DNA of 40,751 nucleotides from Bradyrhizobium sp. (GTDB taxonomy: Bacteria > Pseudomonadota > Alphaproteobacteria > Rhizobiales > Xanthobacteraceae), in the NCBI GenBank assembly GCA_030681365.1, contig JAUXWH010000107.1, forward strand, positions 1 through 40,751, written 5' to 3'. This document shows positions 32,234 to 38,866 of this stretch, in pieces. Within the stretch, counting starts at the first letter, position 1. Each line of letters begins with the position of its first letter. The position numbers and the translations under genes are program-made. Under the pieces are notes generated by a model that had not been told where the DNA came from, did no database searches, and saw nothing but the letters and a program-made list of their open reading frames with translations.

Positions 32234-33274
32234 ATGCGAGCTAAAGCGCCAGTCTCCGACATTGCCGGCGATGCCGGGGTGCGGTCGTCGGGGGCGACCG
32301 CGCCTATTCCGGGTCTGGTCACCGCCTTCCGCATCCATGCGGATGGAAGTCCGGAAAGTCTCCCGGTCGATCAGCCGATCGCGCTTTCCCATGACGGGCT
32401 GCTCTGGCTGCACTTCAATCTGGCGGACGTGCGGGCGCTGCAATGGCTGACTTCCGCGAACCTCCAGGTGCCGCCCCAGGCAGGGAGTCTCCTGCTGTCG
32501 AAGGACACCTATCAGCACGTCCACACCCTTGACCGATGTGTGTATGGCGTGATCTCGGACCTGCGGCGCGAGATCGGCGAGGCGACGGAGGATACCGGAC
32601 ATCTTCGCTTCATCATGACAGAGCAGCTTCTGGTGAGCGGCCGGCATCATGCGCTTTGCGCGGTCGATGCCACGCGCCGCGCGCTTGAAGGCGGCCAACG
32701 CATCGAAAGCGTGGCGGCGCTGTTTGAGACCATCGTCGAGAATGTCGCCGACACGATGGATCAAGTCGCCGATCGCGTGGCGCACAACCTCGACGAACTC
32801 GAGGAGCAGGTACTGGCCGACACCGCGACCGATTTGCGCCAGAGTCTGGGCCGTTTGCGCCGCACCTGCGTGCGCCTGCATCGCCAGCTTTCGGGATTGC
32901 GGATCATCTTCCACCGGCTCGAACAAAGGAGTCCCGGCAATCTCAAGCCCGCATTGCAGTTTCGTGCCGGCAAGCTGGCCCAGCGGCTCGATGACCTCGA
33001 CCACACCATCGTGGAGATGCGCGAACGCAGCCGGTTGTTGCAGGAAGAACTGCATTTGAAGATCGAGGAACAGGGCAACAATAACATCAGAGTGCTTTCG
33101 ATCATGACAGCGCTGCTGTTGCCGCCGACGCTTGTCACCGGCGTCTTCGGCATGAACATCAAGGGCCTGCCGTTTACCGATTTCGAGGCGGCGTTCCTGG
33201 GCACGGCGCTGCTGATGGCTCTGGCGTCGCTCGTCGCCTATTTCCTCATGAAACGCATTGGCGTCATTCGGTAG
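32234..33274 (+). CDS. CorA/ZntB-family divalent metal transporter
   Basis: A 346-residue CorA-superfamily protein. The long cytoplasmic helical domain has GLLWLHFNLADVRALQWLTS, ALFETIVENVADTMDQVADR and LDDLDHTIVEMRERSRLLQE. The C-terminus has two spans with the selectivity motif GMN in GVFGMNIKGLPFTDF, and an ending RIGVIR. The NIKGLPF context is closer to ZntB than to classical magnesium CorA (which has MNF). ATG 32234 is preferred; 32201 is an alternative. A Pho box upstream suggests phosphate control, plausible because polyphosphate and phosphate are carried with divalent cations. Confidence 0.88.
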   Translation: MRAKAPVSDIAGDAGVRSSGATAPIPGLVTAFRIHADGSPESLPVDQPIALSHDGLLWLHFNLADVRALQWLTSANLQVPPQAGSLLLSKDTYQHVHTLDRCVYGVISDLRREIGEATEDTGHLRFIMTEQLLVSGRHHALCAVDATRRALEGGQRIESVAALFETIVENVADTMDQVADRVAHNLDELEEQVLADTATDLRQSLGRLRRTCVRLHRQLSGLRIIFHRLEQRSPGNLKPALQFRAGKLAQRLDDLDHTIVEMRERSRLLQEELHLKIEEQGNNNIRVLSIMTALLLPPTLVTGVFGMNIKGLPFTDFEAAFLGTALLMALASLVAYFLMKRIGVIR

Positions 33275-33303
33275 CAGCCGATTCCATGATGCCTCCGTGG
33301 GGC

Positions 33304-33321
33304 GCGTAACGTGGCTGTCAC
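33304..33321 (+). promoter_or_regulatory. Possible Pho box of the LPG-synthase-type membrane protein
   Basis: GCGTAAC-GTGG-CTGTCAC: strong second repeat, weak first, exact spacing, 68 bases before ATG 33390. It is among the weakest of the nine boxes. Confidence 0.4.
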
Positions 33322-33389
33322 ATCAACATGCCAATGGGAGATGTCGACCACCCGAATCAACCGGCGCAATAGACGGTGTTGCCGCCTGG

Positions 33390-34376
33390 ATGGATGCACC
33401 CCTGAAGGCCATTGTGCTGCAAAAGACACCCCGCAGCCACGCCCGCCTGAAGGGCCTGGGTGTGGTCGTCAGCCTTGCCATCGCGGCGGCGGCCATCTTC
33501 GCGCTGATGCATGCGCTCAAGAACGTCAACTACGACGAGGTCTTCGCGGTGGTCCGGCAGACCAGCCCCGGCGTGATCGTCGTGTCGTTAATTCTGGTGG
33601 CGGTCTCCTACGCCAGCCTGACCCTCTACGACCTGCTGGCGCTGCGCACGATCGGGCGTGCCGACGTTCCCTACCGGATCGCCGCGCTTGCCAGTTTCAC
33701 CAGCTACCCGATTGCCCATGGTGTCGGAGCGGTGGCACTGATCGCGCCGGTGATCCGCTATCGGGTCTATTCGCGCCACGGCCTCGGCGTTTTCGACGTG
33801 GCGAACATCAGCTTCCTGACCGGGTTGACGTTCTGGCTCGGCAACCTGACGGCGCTGGCGCTCAGCCTGTTTTGCGCGCCCGACGCCATCAGCCTGATCA
33901 ATTACCTGCCGCCGGCTGCCAATCGCTGGCTGGCGGCGGCGCTGCTGGCAGGCGTGCTTGCCTTTCTGCTCTGGACCTGGCTCGCGCCGCGAAGTTTCGG
34001 GACCCGGCGGTGGCCGGTGCGGCTTCCCTCCGGCCCCGTGGTCCTGCTGCAGATCGTGATCGGGATTTTCGATCTCGGCGCCGCGGCGCTGGCGATGTAT
34101 GTGCTGCTGCCCGCCGGGATGGACATCGACGTGTTTCGCGTGATCGCGGTGTTCATCGCCGCGACGTTGCTGGGCTTTGCCAGCCACACGCCGGCGGGCA
34201 TTGGCGTATTCGATGCCGCGATCCTGATCGGGCTGGCCGGCGATCAGAAGGAACCGGTGATCGCGGCGCTGCTCATGTTCCGCTTCCTCTATCACTTCCT
34301 GCCGTTCGTGCTCGCGCTCGGCCTGTTCGCGGGCCTGGAAGGCTGGCGGAGTTTTCGCGCCAAAAGCGTTCCATGA
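33390..34376 (+). CDS. Lysylphosphatidylglycerol-synthase-type transmembrane protein (UPF0104)
   Basis: A 328-residue membrane protein with about eight spans, of the flippase-like N-terminal type of MprF without a transferase domain. Conserved patches are YDLLALRTIGRADVPYRIAA, FTSYPIAHGVGAVALIAPVI, RYRVYSRHGLGVFDVANISF and SHTPAGIGVFDAAIL. ATG 33390 (MDAPLKAIVLQK) is chosen; an extension to 33258 would overlap corA and lacks sense. A weak Pho box precedes it. The neighbours make betaine lipids, so a lipid-flipping role for phosphorus-free or other lipids is possible, as inference. Confidence 0.85.
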   Translation: MDAPLKAIVLQKTPRSHARLKGLGVVVSLAIAAAAIFALMHALKNVNYDEVFAVVRQTSPGVIVVSLILVAVSYASLTLYDLLALRTIGRADVPYRIAALASFTSYPIAHGVGAVALIAPVIRYRVYSRHGLGVFDVANISFLTGLTFWLGNLTALALSLFCAPDAISLINYLPPAANRWLAAALLAGVLAFLLWTWLAPRSFGTRRWPVRLPSGPVVLLQIVIGIFDLGAAALAMYVLLPAGMDIDVFRVIAVFIAATLLGFASHTPAGIGVFDAAILIGLAGDQKEPVIAALLMFRFLYHFLPFVLALGLFAGLEGWRSFRAKSVP

Positions 34377-34384
34377 AGCCAATA

Positions 34385-34399
34385 GCCGGTCACACCGGC
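34385..34399. terminator. Hairpin between convergent genes
   Basis: GCCGGT-CAC-ACCGGC, 6-base arms, at the meeting point of the UPF0104 gene and the SMR gene. No T-run; it may be a weak two-way terminator. Confidence 0.35.
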
Positions 34400-34713
34400 G
34401 AGTTGAGCTTGAGTCCCACCATCCCCGCCACGATCAGCGTGAGGCACAGCACCCGGACCGGGTCGGCGGGTTCGCTGTAGATCACCATTCCCAAAATAAT
34501 GCTGCCGGTGGCGCCGATGCCGGTCCAGACCGCATAGGCGGTGCCGAACGGCAGTGACTTCAACGCGACCGCCATCAGTCCGAAGCTGAGCGCGATCGCC
34601 ACCAGCGTCGCAACGGTCGGCCAGAACCGGGTGAGGCCGTCGGAATATTTCAGGCCGAACGCCCAGGCGATCTCGAGCAGCCCCGCGGCCAGCAATGCCA
34701 GCCAGCCGGTCAC
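34390..34713 (-). CDS. Small multidrug resistance (SMR) exporter, SugE/Gdx-like
   Basis: A 107-residue four-span SMR protein. The first helix carries the essential Glu (LLAAGLLEIAWAFGLKYSDG), followed by WPTVATLVAIALSFGLMAVA, LPFGTAYAVWTGIGATGSII and LIVAGMVGLKL. The helix 1 pattern ExxWAxxLKxS is that of the SugE/Gdx branch (guanidinium or quaternary ammonium export). The GTG at 34713 overlaps the btaB stop as GTGA, so it is translationally coupled to btaB. Length is exactly that of the family with this start; longer readings are not hydrophobic. Coupling to a trimethylating lipid enzyme is unusual. Confidence 0.88.
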   Translation of the reverse strand: MTGWLALLAAGLLEIAWAFGLKYSDGLTRFWPTVATLVAIALSFGLMAVALKSLPFGTAYAVWTGIGATGSIILGMVIYSEPADPVRVLCLTLIVAGMVGLKLNSPV

Positions 34714-35417
34714 GCGGAATTCGGCCGCGGCAGAAGGGTCAGTACGGCATATTGCGCATAGCCCCGGAACGGCCGTTCGAATGTCAGGCCGGCATTCGAC
34801 GTCCTGGCCATGACAGTCAGTTCGCGCTCGAGATCCTCGCGCGGCGTGACGTCGAACAATGCCAGCCACCGCCTGAGCAGGGTCCGGGCCATTCCTGGCA
34901 GCCGCTCCTGATTGCCGAAATCGACAATGTGCAGACGGCCGCCGGGCTTGAGGCGGCTGGCGGCCGCCTGCAGCACGTGGCGCCAGTCCGGGATCATCGA
35001 CAGGCTGTAGGAAATCATCACGTGGTCGAACTGCGGGATGCCGAACAGGACCTGCGGATTGAAGGACGTTCCGTCGCCATGCGCGACGCGAATGCGCTTC
35101 GTGAGGTCGCGGCGCGAAATGGCCGATATCGCCGACGTCAGCATTTCCGTGGAAACGTCGATGCCGAAGAAGCGGCTGTTCGGGTAGAGCAGGGCGGCCT
35201 GCACCAGGTTCCTGCCGGTTCCGCAGCCGATCTCCAGCACGTCAGCTCCGACGCTGGCACCGAGATTGGCGATCAGCTGGTCGCGGCCCAGCAGGTAATA
35301 TCGCCTTGTGCCGTCGTAGATGTGGCGCTGCCGGCGGTACATCCGGTTCATGCGGCGCGTGGCCTCGACCGGCCACGATGGTTGGCACTGATCTCCTCGG
35401 AATAGATGGACATCCAA
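34710..35417 (-). CDS. btaB: BtaB, N-methyltransferase of betaine-lipid (DGTS) synthesis
   Basis: An AdoMet methyltransferase, up to 235 residues. The AdoMet site is ADVLEIGCGTGRNLVQAALL, with FFGIDVSTEMLTSAISAISR and ISYSLSMIPDWRHVLQAA. The start region MNRMYRRQRHIYDGTRRYYL and LGRD matches BtaB, which trimethylates diacylglyceryl-homoserine to DGTS. The start is uncertain. TTG 35417 is given here; ATG 35351 would give 213 residues. A reading one frame over from ATG 35413 (MSIYSEEISANHRG) looks like a better N-terminus, hinting at a frameshift. A Pho box lies at 35462-35479. The SMR gene is coupled downstream. Confidence 0.87.
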   Translation of the reverse strand: MDVHLFRGDQCQPSWPVEATRRMNRMYRRQRHIYDGTRRYYLLGRDQLIANLGASVGADVLEIGCGTGRNLVQAALLYPNSRFFGIDVSTEMLTSAISAISRRDLTKRIRVAHGDGTSFNPQVLFGIPQFDHVMISYSLSMIPDWRHVLQAAASRLKPGGRLHIVDFGNQERLPGMARTLLRRWLALFDVTPREDLERELTVMARTSNAGLTFERPFRGYAQYAVLTLLPRPNSA

Positions 35418-35461
35418 TCACCTCGTATCGCCTGTGATCGCCTGATCCTTGCGATGTTCGC

Positions 35462-35479
35462 GCGACACGGATGTGACAG
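35462..35479 (-). promoter_or_regulatory. Pho box of btaB
   Basis: On the minus strand CTGTCAC-ATCC-GTGTCGC: first repeat one mismatch, second three, exact spacing, 44 bases before TTG 35417. Confidence 0.55.
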
Positions 35480-35512
35480 CGCACCTTCGCAGATCCGGTT
35501 CCATCGCTGCCT

Positions 35513-35530
35513 CTGTCGCAAAACTGCAGC
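35513..35530 (+). promoter_or_regulatory. Possible Pho box of btaA
   Basis: CTGTCGC-AAAA-CTGCAGC: exact spacing with five mismatches in total over the two repeats, 42 bases before ATG 35573, back to back with the btaB box. Confidence 0.42.
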
Positions 35531-35572
35531 CTGCTCGCGATAGCCTTGTGAGATTGTTGATTCGAGGGATGG

Positions 35573-36781
35573 ATGAATACGCAACTCATCGCAGACGCGG
35601 TCCGCAACTCCAGGGGCAAAGCCGAGGAAACCGTTTGGGACCGGCTATTCGCCTTCTGGTTCCGCCGGCTGGTCTACACCCAGATATGGGAAGACCCCGA
35701 GGCCGATCTCGCCGCGCTTCGCCTGCCAGTTGGATCGACCATCGTCACCATTTCCTCCGGCGGCTGCAACGCGTTGTCCTATCTCACGGCGCGGCCGGCG
35801 CAGGTCTACGCCGTCGATCTCAACGAGGCGCACCTGTCGCTGCTCCAACTCAAGCTCGCCGGGCTTCGTGCGTTCTCCGGCTATGCCGAATTCTGGCAGT
35901 TCTTCGGCGAGGCGGCCTCGGTCGACAACTCGGCGCTTTATCGCGACAAACTGCGCCCGGTGCTGGACGCGGAGACGCGCGCCTATTGGGACAGGCTCAA
36001 CATCATCGGCCGCCCGCGCCATGCCTATTTCACCGACGGGTTCTATCGCCACGGCATGCTCGGCCGCTTCCTCGGCCTTGCCCATGTGCTGGCGAAACTG
36101 GCGCGGATCGATCTCGCCGCGCTGCTGAACGGCAAGGTGGATTCCCCCGAACGTATTCGGGCGCTGGATCGCCTGCATCGGCTGTTTCATTCGCCGCTGG
36201 CGCGCCTGATCACCGCGACGCCCGCGTTGCTGTTCAGCCTCGGTATTCCGCCGCAGCAGCGGGCGCTGCTCGGCGCCGACGCGCCGCTCAATGAAGTGCT
36301 CCATGAACGCCTGCTGCGGCTGGTCAACGGTCATCCCAACGAGACCAACTACTTTGCGTGGCAGGCGCTGCAGCGCGCTTACCGTGGTCCCGGCGATGCC
36401 TGCCTGCCGCCCTATCTGCAGCGCGGCCAGTTCGAACGCATGCGCGACGGCGCCGGACTGATCATTCCGGTGCACGCCAATCTCAGGCAGTTTCTCGAAG
36501 GCCTGCCGGCCCGCGAGGTCGATGCCGTGGTGCTGCTGGACTCGCAGGACTGGATGGCCTCCGAAGAGATCGGCGCGCTCTGGAACGCGATCGATCGCAG
36601 CGGAAGCGACGACGTCCGCGTGATCTTCCGCACCGCTGGCAAGGAGTCGCCGCTGGAGAATGACGAACTGGCGCCACTGCGCCAGATCTGGCGTCGAGAC
36701 GAGGCGCGCAGCGCCGAGGGCTTTGCGCGCGACCGCTCGGGGATCTACGGCGGGTTTCACTGCTATGAGCGGCATAGCTAG
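35573..36781 (+). CDS. btaA: BtaA, diacylglycerol 3-amino-3-carboxypropyltransferase
   Basis: A 402-residue DUF3419 protein that moves the 3-amino-3-carboxypropyl group of AdoMet to diacylglycerol, the first step of betaine-lipid synthesis. Landmarks are FRRLVYTQIWEDPEADLAAL, VTISSGGCNALSYLTARPAQ, VYAVDLNEAHLSLLQLKLAG, a long helical middle, and VVLLDSQDWM with the C-terminal FRTAGKESPLE. It is divergent from btaB, whereas in Rhodobacter and Sinorhizobium the two form one operon. Start ATG 35573 follows the divergent promoter. Betaine lipids replace phospholipids under phosphate limitation. Confidence 0.94.
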   Translation: MNTQLIADAVRNSRGKAEETVWDRLFAFWFRRLVYTQIWEDPEADLAALRLPVGSTIVTISSGGCNALSYLTARPAQVYAVDLNEAHLSLLQLKLAGLRAFSGYAEFWQFFGEAASVDNSALYRDKLRPVLDAETRAYWDRLNIIGRPRHAYFTDGFYRHGMLGRFLGLAHVLAKLARIDLAALLNGKVDSPERIRALDRLHRLFHSPLARLITATPALLFSLGIPPQQRALLGADAPLNEVLHERLLRLVNGHPNETNYFAWQALQRAYRGPGDACLPPYLQRGQFERMRDGAGLIIPVHANLRQFLEGLPAREVDAVVLLDSQDWMASEEIGALWNAIDRSGSDDVRVIFRTAGKESPLENDELAPLRQIWRRDEARSAEGFARDRSGIYGGFHCYERHS

Positions 36782-36782
36782 G

Positions 36783-36804
36783 GAGTTGGAAGCCAATCCA
36801 ACTC
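36783..36804 (+). terminator. Stem-loop just after btaA
   Basis: GAGTTGGA (36783-36790), loop AGCCAA, TCCAACTC (36797-36804), a perfect 8-base stem two bases after the btaA stop. No T-run. The following stretch to 37028 shows no gene. Confidence 0.4.
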
Positions 36805-37028
36805 GCAATCCACTCGCCCATGGTTGGGACAGTTTTTCTTCGCCGTCATTGATCGCGCGCCAGCTTGCGGCGTCCCCAATGCGTGGCCTTGCGAACTTGA
36901 ATCGAATTCCCGCACGCGGTGACGTCAGGGCTTGCAAGGTCGCGATGCGGACGAACTCGACAGAACCGGGTTTCAAGCACGGCGGGGTGGATTCATTCCG
37001 GTTCAACCAACGGCAGGCGGTCGCTCAA

Positions 37029-37229
37029 TCAATCAAGGACTTGATGCCCTGCGTTTGTGATCATCGGAACATCATCTCTCATCTCTACCAACCCTAGCTC
37101 TATCAACTCTCGCAGATGATCTTGGTCTGGCGGCAGAAGCCGTGTCCGCTTCGCTTTGATGTCTCGGAGCGTCCAAACGAGGTCTATAGACCGAAGTGGG
37201 TCTACCCCAGGTATTTCGCCCATACTCAT
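37029..37229 (-). CDS. Small hypothetical protein (66 aa) behind an EcfG-like promoter
   Basis: A 66-residue protein, MSMGEIPGVDPLRSIDLVWT at the start and then LRDIKAKRTRLLPPDQDHLR, ELIELGLVEMRDDVPMITNA, GHQVLD. The last part (LRELIELGLVEMRDDVPMIT) has the helix-wing pattern of small winged-helix proteins. It looks like a recurrent Bradyrhizobium hypothetical. Met 37229 has AGGAC upstream; a longer reading from 37301 adds a basic, unlikely head. An EcfG-like promoter with perfect -35 and -10 lies at 37324-37348, about 95 bases upstream, pointing to general-stress expression. Molecular role unknown. Confidence 0.65.
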   Translation of the reverse strand: MSMGEIPGVDPLRSIDLVWTLRDIKAKRTRLLPPDQDHLRELIELGLVEMRDDVPMITNAGHQVLD

Positions 37230-37323
37230 TGAAGTCCTGTTCTGAAAAAATCGGCCCCAGCGACGGGATGAAGGACTGTGGCCGCGTTTGCTGCCGGGCA
37301 TTTGGGATAGGCTGCGCGACTTA

Positions 37324-37348
37324 AACGCTGATCATTGCCACTTGTTCC
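37324..37348 (-). promoter_or_regulatory. EcfG-like promoter (perfect consensus)
   Basis: On the minus strand GGAAC, 16 bases (AAGTGGCAATGATCAG), CGTT. It faces the 66-residue gene. Confidence 0.72.
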
Positions 37349-37490
37349 TGGTGTTCTTGTTCTTGCTTGCAGATGTGCGGCTTGTGTCACCGGCCTGATC
37401 AATCCCTCGTCCATGCGCTTCGCGAATTTGCGTTGCGGCGAGAACCGAGGGCGCGCAGCCTTCGAGACGCTAGCTTTCCCATTTGGCATG

Positions 37491-37516
37491 GGAACAAATG
37501 GCAATGCTGGAATGTT
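37491..37516 (+). promoter_or_regulatory. EcfG-like promoter
   Basis: GGAAC (37491-37495), 17 bases, TGTT (37513-37516); one mismatch in the -10. The spacer starts AAATGGCAATG, close to its sister promoters. It lies 36 bases before the start of the 76-residue exported protein. Confidence 0.6.
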
Positions 37517-37552
37517 TCTTCTTCTCCGATATGTAACTGGAGGAACCCCAAG

Positions 37553-37783
37553 ATGAAGAAATTTGCTTTGAGCGCGCTTATCGCTTTTGCAGCCACGTCC
37601 GCCTATGCGCAAACGACAGTAGCCACCGAATACTACGTCGTCCGCGATGAGGCGACCAAGAAGTGCACGATCGTCGATAAGAAACCCACGACTACAACGA
37701 CCATCGTTGACAATGGCGTGTTCAAGACCAGAACAGAGGCTGAGACCGGCATGAAGACCATGAAGGTCTGCACCACGAACTGA
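37553..37783 (+). CDS. Small exported stress protein (76 aa)
   Basis: A 76-residue protein with a signal peptide at 1-19 (MKKFALSALIAFAATSAYA). The mature part is TVATEYYVVRDEATKKCTIV, DKKPTTTTTIVDNGVFKTRT, EAETGMKTMKVCTTN, with two Cys that could pair and a short Thr run. The ribosome site GGAGG (37539-37543) is strong. It has its own EcfG-like promoter and an excellent intrinsic terminator at 37849-37880, so it is a monocistronic periplasmic protein, probably of the general stress response. It resembles other short rhizobial exported proteins of unknown role. Confidence 0.8.
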   Translation: MKKFALSALIAFAATSAYAQTTVATEYYVVRDEATKKCTIVDKKPTTTTTIVDNGVFKTRTEAETGMKTMKVCTTN

Positions 37784-37848
37784 GTCCCCCCGCAGACCCT
37801 TGATGGGCCACCAGGCGAAGGCCTGCCGCCCGTCATCTTTTCTGCGTG

Positions 37849-37884
37849 ATCCCTGCCGGCGCCCCCGGCAGGGATTTTCTTTTG
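37849..37884 (+). terminator. Strong intrinsic terminator
   Basis: ATCCCTGCCGG (37849-37859), loop CGCCC, CCGGCAGGGAT (37865-37875), then TTTTCTTTT. The 11-base stem is perfect. It ends the 76-residue exported protein transcript. Confidence 0.9.
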
Positions 37885-37919
37885 TGCGGGACGCACTCGG
37901 CTTCGAAATGGTCGATCCC

Positions 37920-37944
37920 GGAACAAGTGGCAATTGTCAGCGTT
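37920..37944 (+). promoter_or_regulatory. EcfG-like promoter (perfect consensus)
   Basis: GGAAC, 16 bases (AAGTGGCAATTGTCAG), CGTT at 37941-37944. It lies 33 bases before the start of the 27-residue membrane peptide. Confidence 0.75.
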
Positions 37945-37977
37945 TAATTTTCGTGCAGGGCGAAAGAGGAGATGCAC

Positions 37978-38061
37978 ATGCCAGTACTGATCTTGTGGGC
38001 CGTCCCGGCCGTAATTGCGATCGGCGGCGTTGGATATTTCTTGGTCAGCGCGGTGCGTTGA
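37978..38061 (+). CDS. Tiny membrane peptide (27 aa)
   Basis: A 27-residue peptide, MPVLILWAVPAVIAIGGVGY then FLVSAVR, almost entirely one membrane helix with a C-terminal Arg. GAGGAG at 37966-37971 gives ideal spacing to ATG 37978; an in-frame ATG at 37972 sits on the ribosome site and is less likely. A perfect EcfG-like promoter precedes it and a hairpin terminator (38074-38108) follows, so it is a complete one-gene unit. Such single-span mini-proteins often tune larger membrane complexes; no partner can be named here. Confidence 0.7.
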   Translation: MPVLILWAVPAVIAIGGVGYFLVSAVR

Positions 38062-38073
38062 GTGGGAGAGGAG

Positions 38074-38108
38074 AAAGCCCGAGCCGGGCGACCGGCCGGG
38101 CGTTTCTT
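38074..38108 (+). terminator. Hairpin terminator after the 27-aa peptide
   Basis: Nested stem GCCCG/CGGGC (38077-38081 with 38097-38101) and CCGG/CCGG, followed by GTTTCTT. Confidence 0.55.
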
Positions 38109-38164
38109 CCGAACCATTTCTGTGTCGCGGAATAGTACCCGTCAGTTGAACAGCGGAGGGCGGC

Positions 38165-38317
38165 ATGGAAGAAGTTGAGCAACTGGCCACGGCAATGATG
38201 GTCGTCTTGTTCGCCGCGGTGATGATAGTGGTCGGGCACTTGTACATGGAAGATCAGGCGCGCATGCCGCCCATCCCGAGGGCACAGATGGCGGCGATGC
38301 AGACGCTGCCACTCTGA
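38165..38317 (+). CDS. Small single-span membrane protein (50 aa)
   Basis: A 50-residue protein, MEEVEQLATAMMVVLFAAVM then IVVGHLYMEDQARMPPIPRA and QMAAMQTLPL. Residues 8-26 form a membrane helix; the C-terminal half is Met- and Pro-rich. A GGAGGG ribosome site lies just before ATG 38165. No close EcfG consensus is seen (a GGAAT at 38131 is off). It sits among stress-type small genes. Function unknown. Confidence 0.6.
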   Translation: MEEVEQLATAMMVVLFAAVMIVVGHLYMEDQARMPPIPRAQMAAMQTLPL

Positions 38318-38402
38318 ACCACCTTCGGTCGGGGGGAGCACATGTTGCACCCTGTTGATCCGGCCGGGACTACGGCAAATTACCTTGCCGGCACGATCAC
38401 CG

Positions 38403-38427
38403 GGAACAAGTGGCAAGTTCATGCATT
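38403..38427 (+). promoter_or_regulatory. EcfG-like promoter with -10 mismatch
   Basis: GGAAC, 16 bases (AAGTGGCAAGTTCATG), CATT. The spacer shares AAGTGGCAA with the other promoters here. No clear gene follows; a hairpin at 38463-38500 does. Confidence 0.45.
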
Positions 38428-38433
38428 GTGATT

Positions 38434-38510
38434 TCGTCTGGATGAGACGGACAAATGCTAACGGCCTCAGCGCGGTGCCTACCCCGAAAGCGCTGGGGCC
38501 GCTTCTTCCT
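38434..38510 (+). ncRNA. Candidate small RNA under an EcfG-like promoter
   Basis: A transcript from the promoter at 38403-38427 would start near 38434 and meet a long stem: GGCCTCAGCGC (38463-38473) with GCGCTGGGGCC (38490-38500), one G-U pair, then GCTTCTTCC. The intervening sequence lacks a convincing ORF with a ribosome site. The proposal is a stress-induced RNA of about 75 bases; the imperfect -10 and weak T-run keep it tentative. Confidence 0.3.
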
Positions 38511-38541
38511 GCCCCTCGCAGATGCAAAATAGCAAACTGCC

Positions 38542-38721
38542 TTACTCTTTCACGCCCGGCGCGTTCATGGCCTGCTCAATCTCTTGCGCCAGCCTGCGGT
38601 GATGTTCTGCCAACCTGGCGAACAAGTCGCGCTTCAAAGGGAGCGTCGCAAGGTCGCTAATCATCTGGCACTCCGAGGCCTCGGAGCGGAGCTTTTCCAG
38701 ATGGGTTTTCATGTCCTGCAT
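38542..38721 (-). CDS. Small helical protein (59 aa)
   Basis: A 59-residue protein, MQDMKTHLEKLRSEASECQM then ISDLATLPLKRDLFARLAEH and HRRLAQEIEQAMNAPGVKE. Two amphipathic helices separated by LATLPLKR suggest a helical hairpin or dimer. The pattern (HLEKLRSEAxEC, ISDLAT, KRxLFxRLAEH) recurs in Bradyrhizobium small proteins. ATG 38721 is chosen because the inner Met at codon 4 has no room for a ribosome site. No promoter motif was recognised. Unknown role. Confidence 0.72.
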   Translation of the reverse strand: MQDMKTHLEKLRSEASECQMISDLATLPLKRDLFARLAEHHRRLAQEIEQAMNAPGVKE

Positions 38722-38866
38722 CGGTAGTGCCGCAGTGAGAACCTATATTTCACGAAATCAGCAGGGCGCTAACAATCCCTTAGTTCTACTAACAAATCAA
38801 ATTGGCCACTGCGTATTTCAACTTCGGCCGCTGTGATGTTGGAAACAGGCCATTGCGCGCCGCCCG

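Noticed and set aside
36660..37097. Possible gene running past the end of btaA on the plus strand
   Set aside because: It starts inside btaA in another frame, has no ribosome site and shows no recognisable pattern; 36805-37028 is best left as gene-free.
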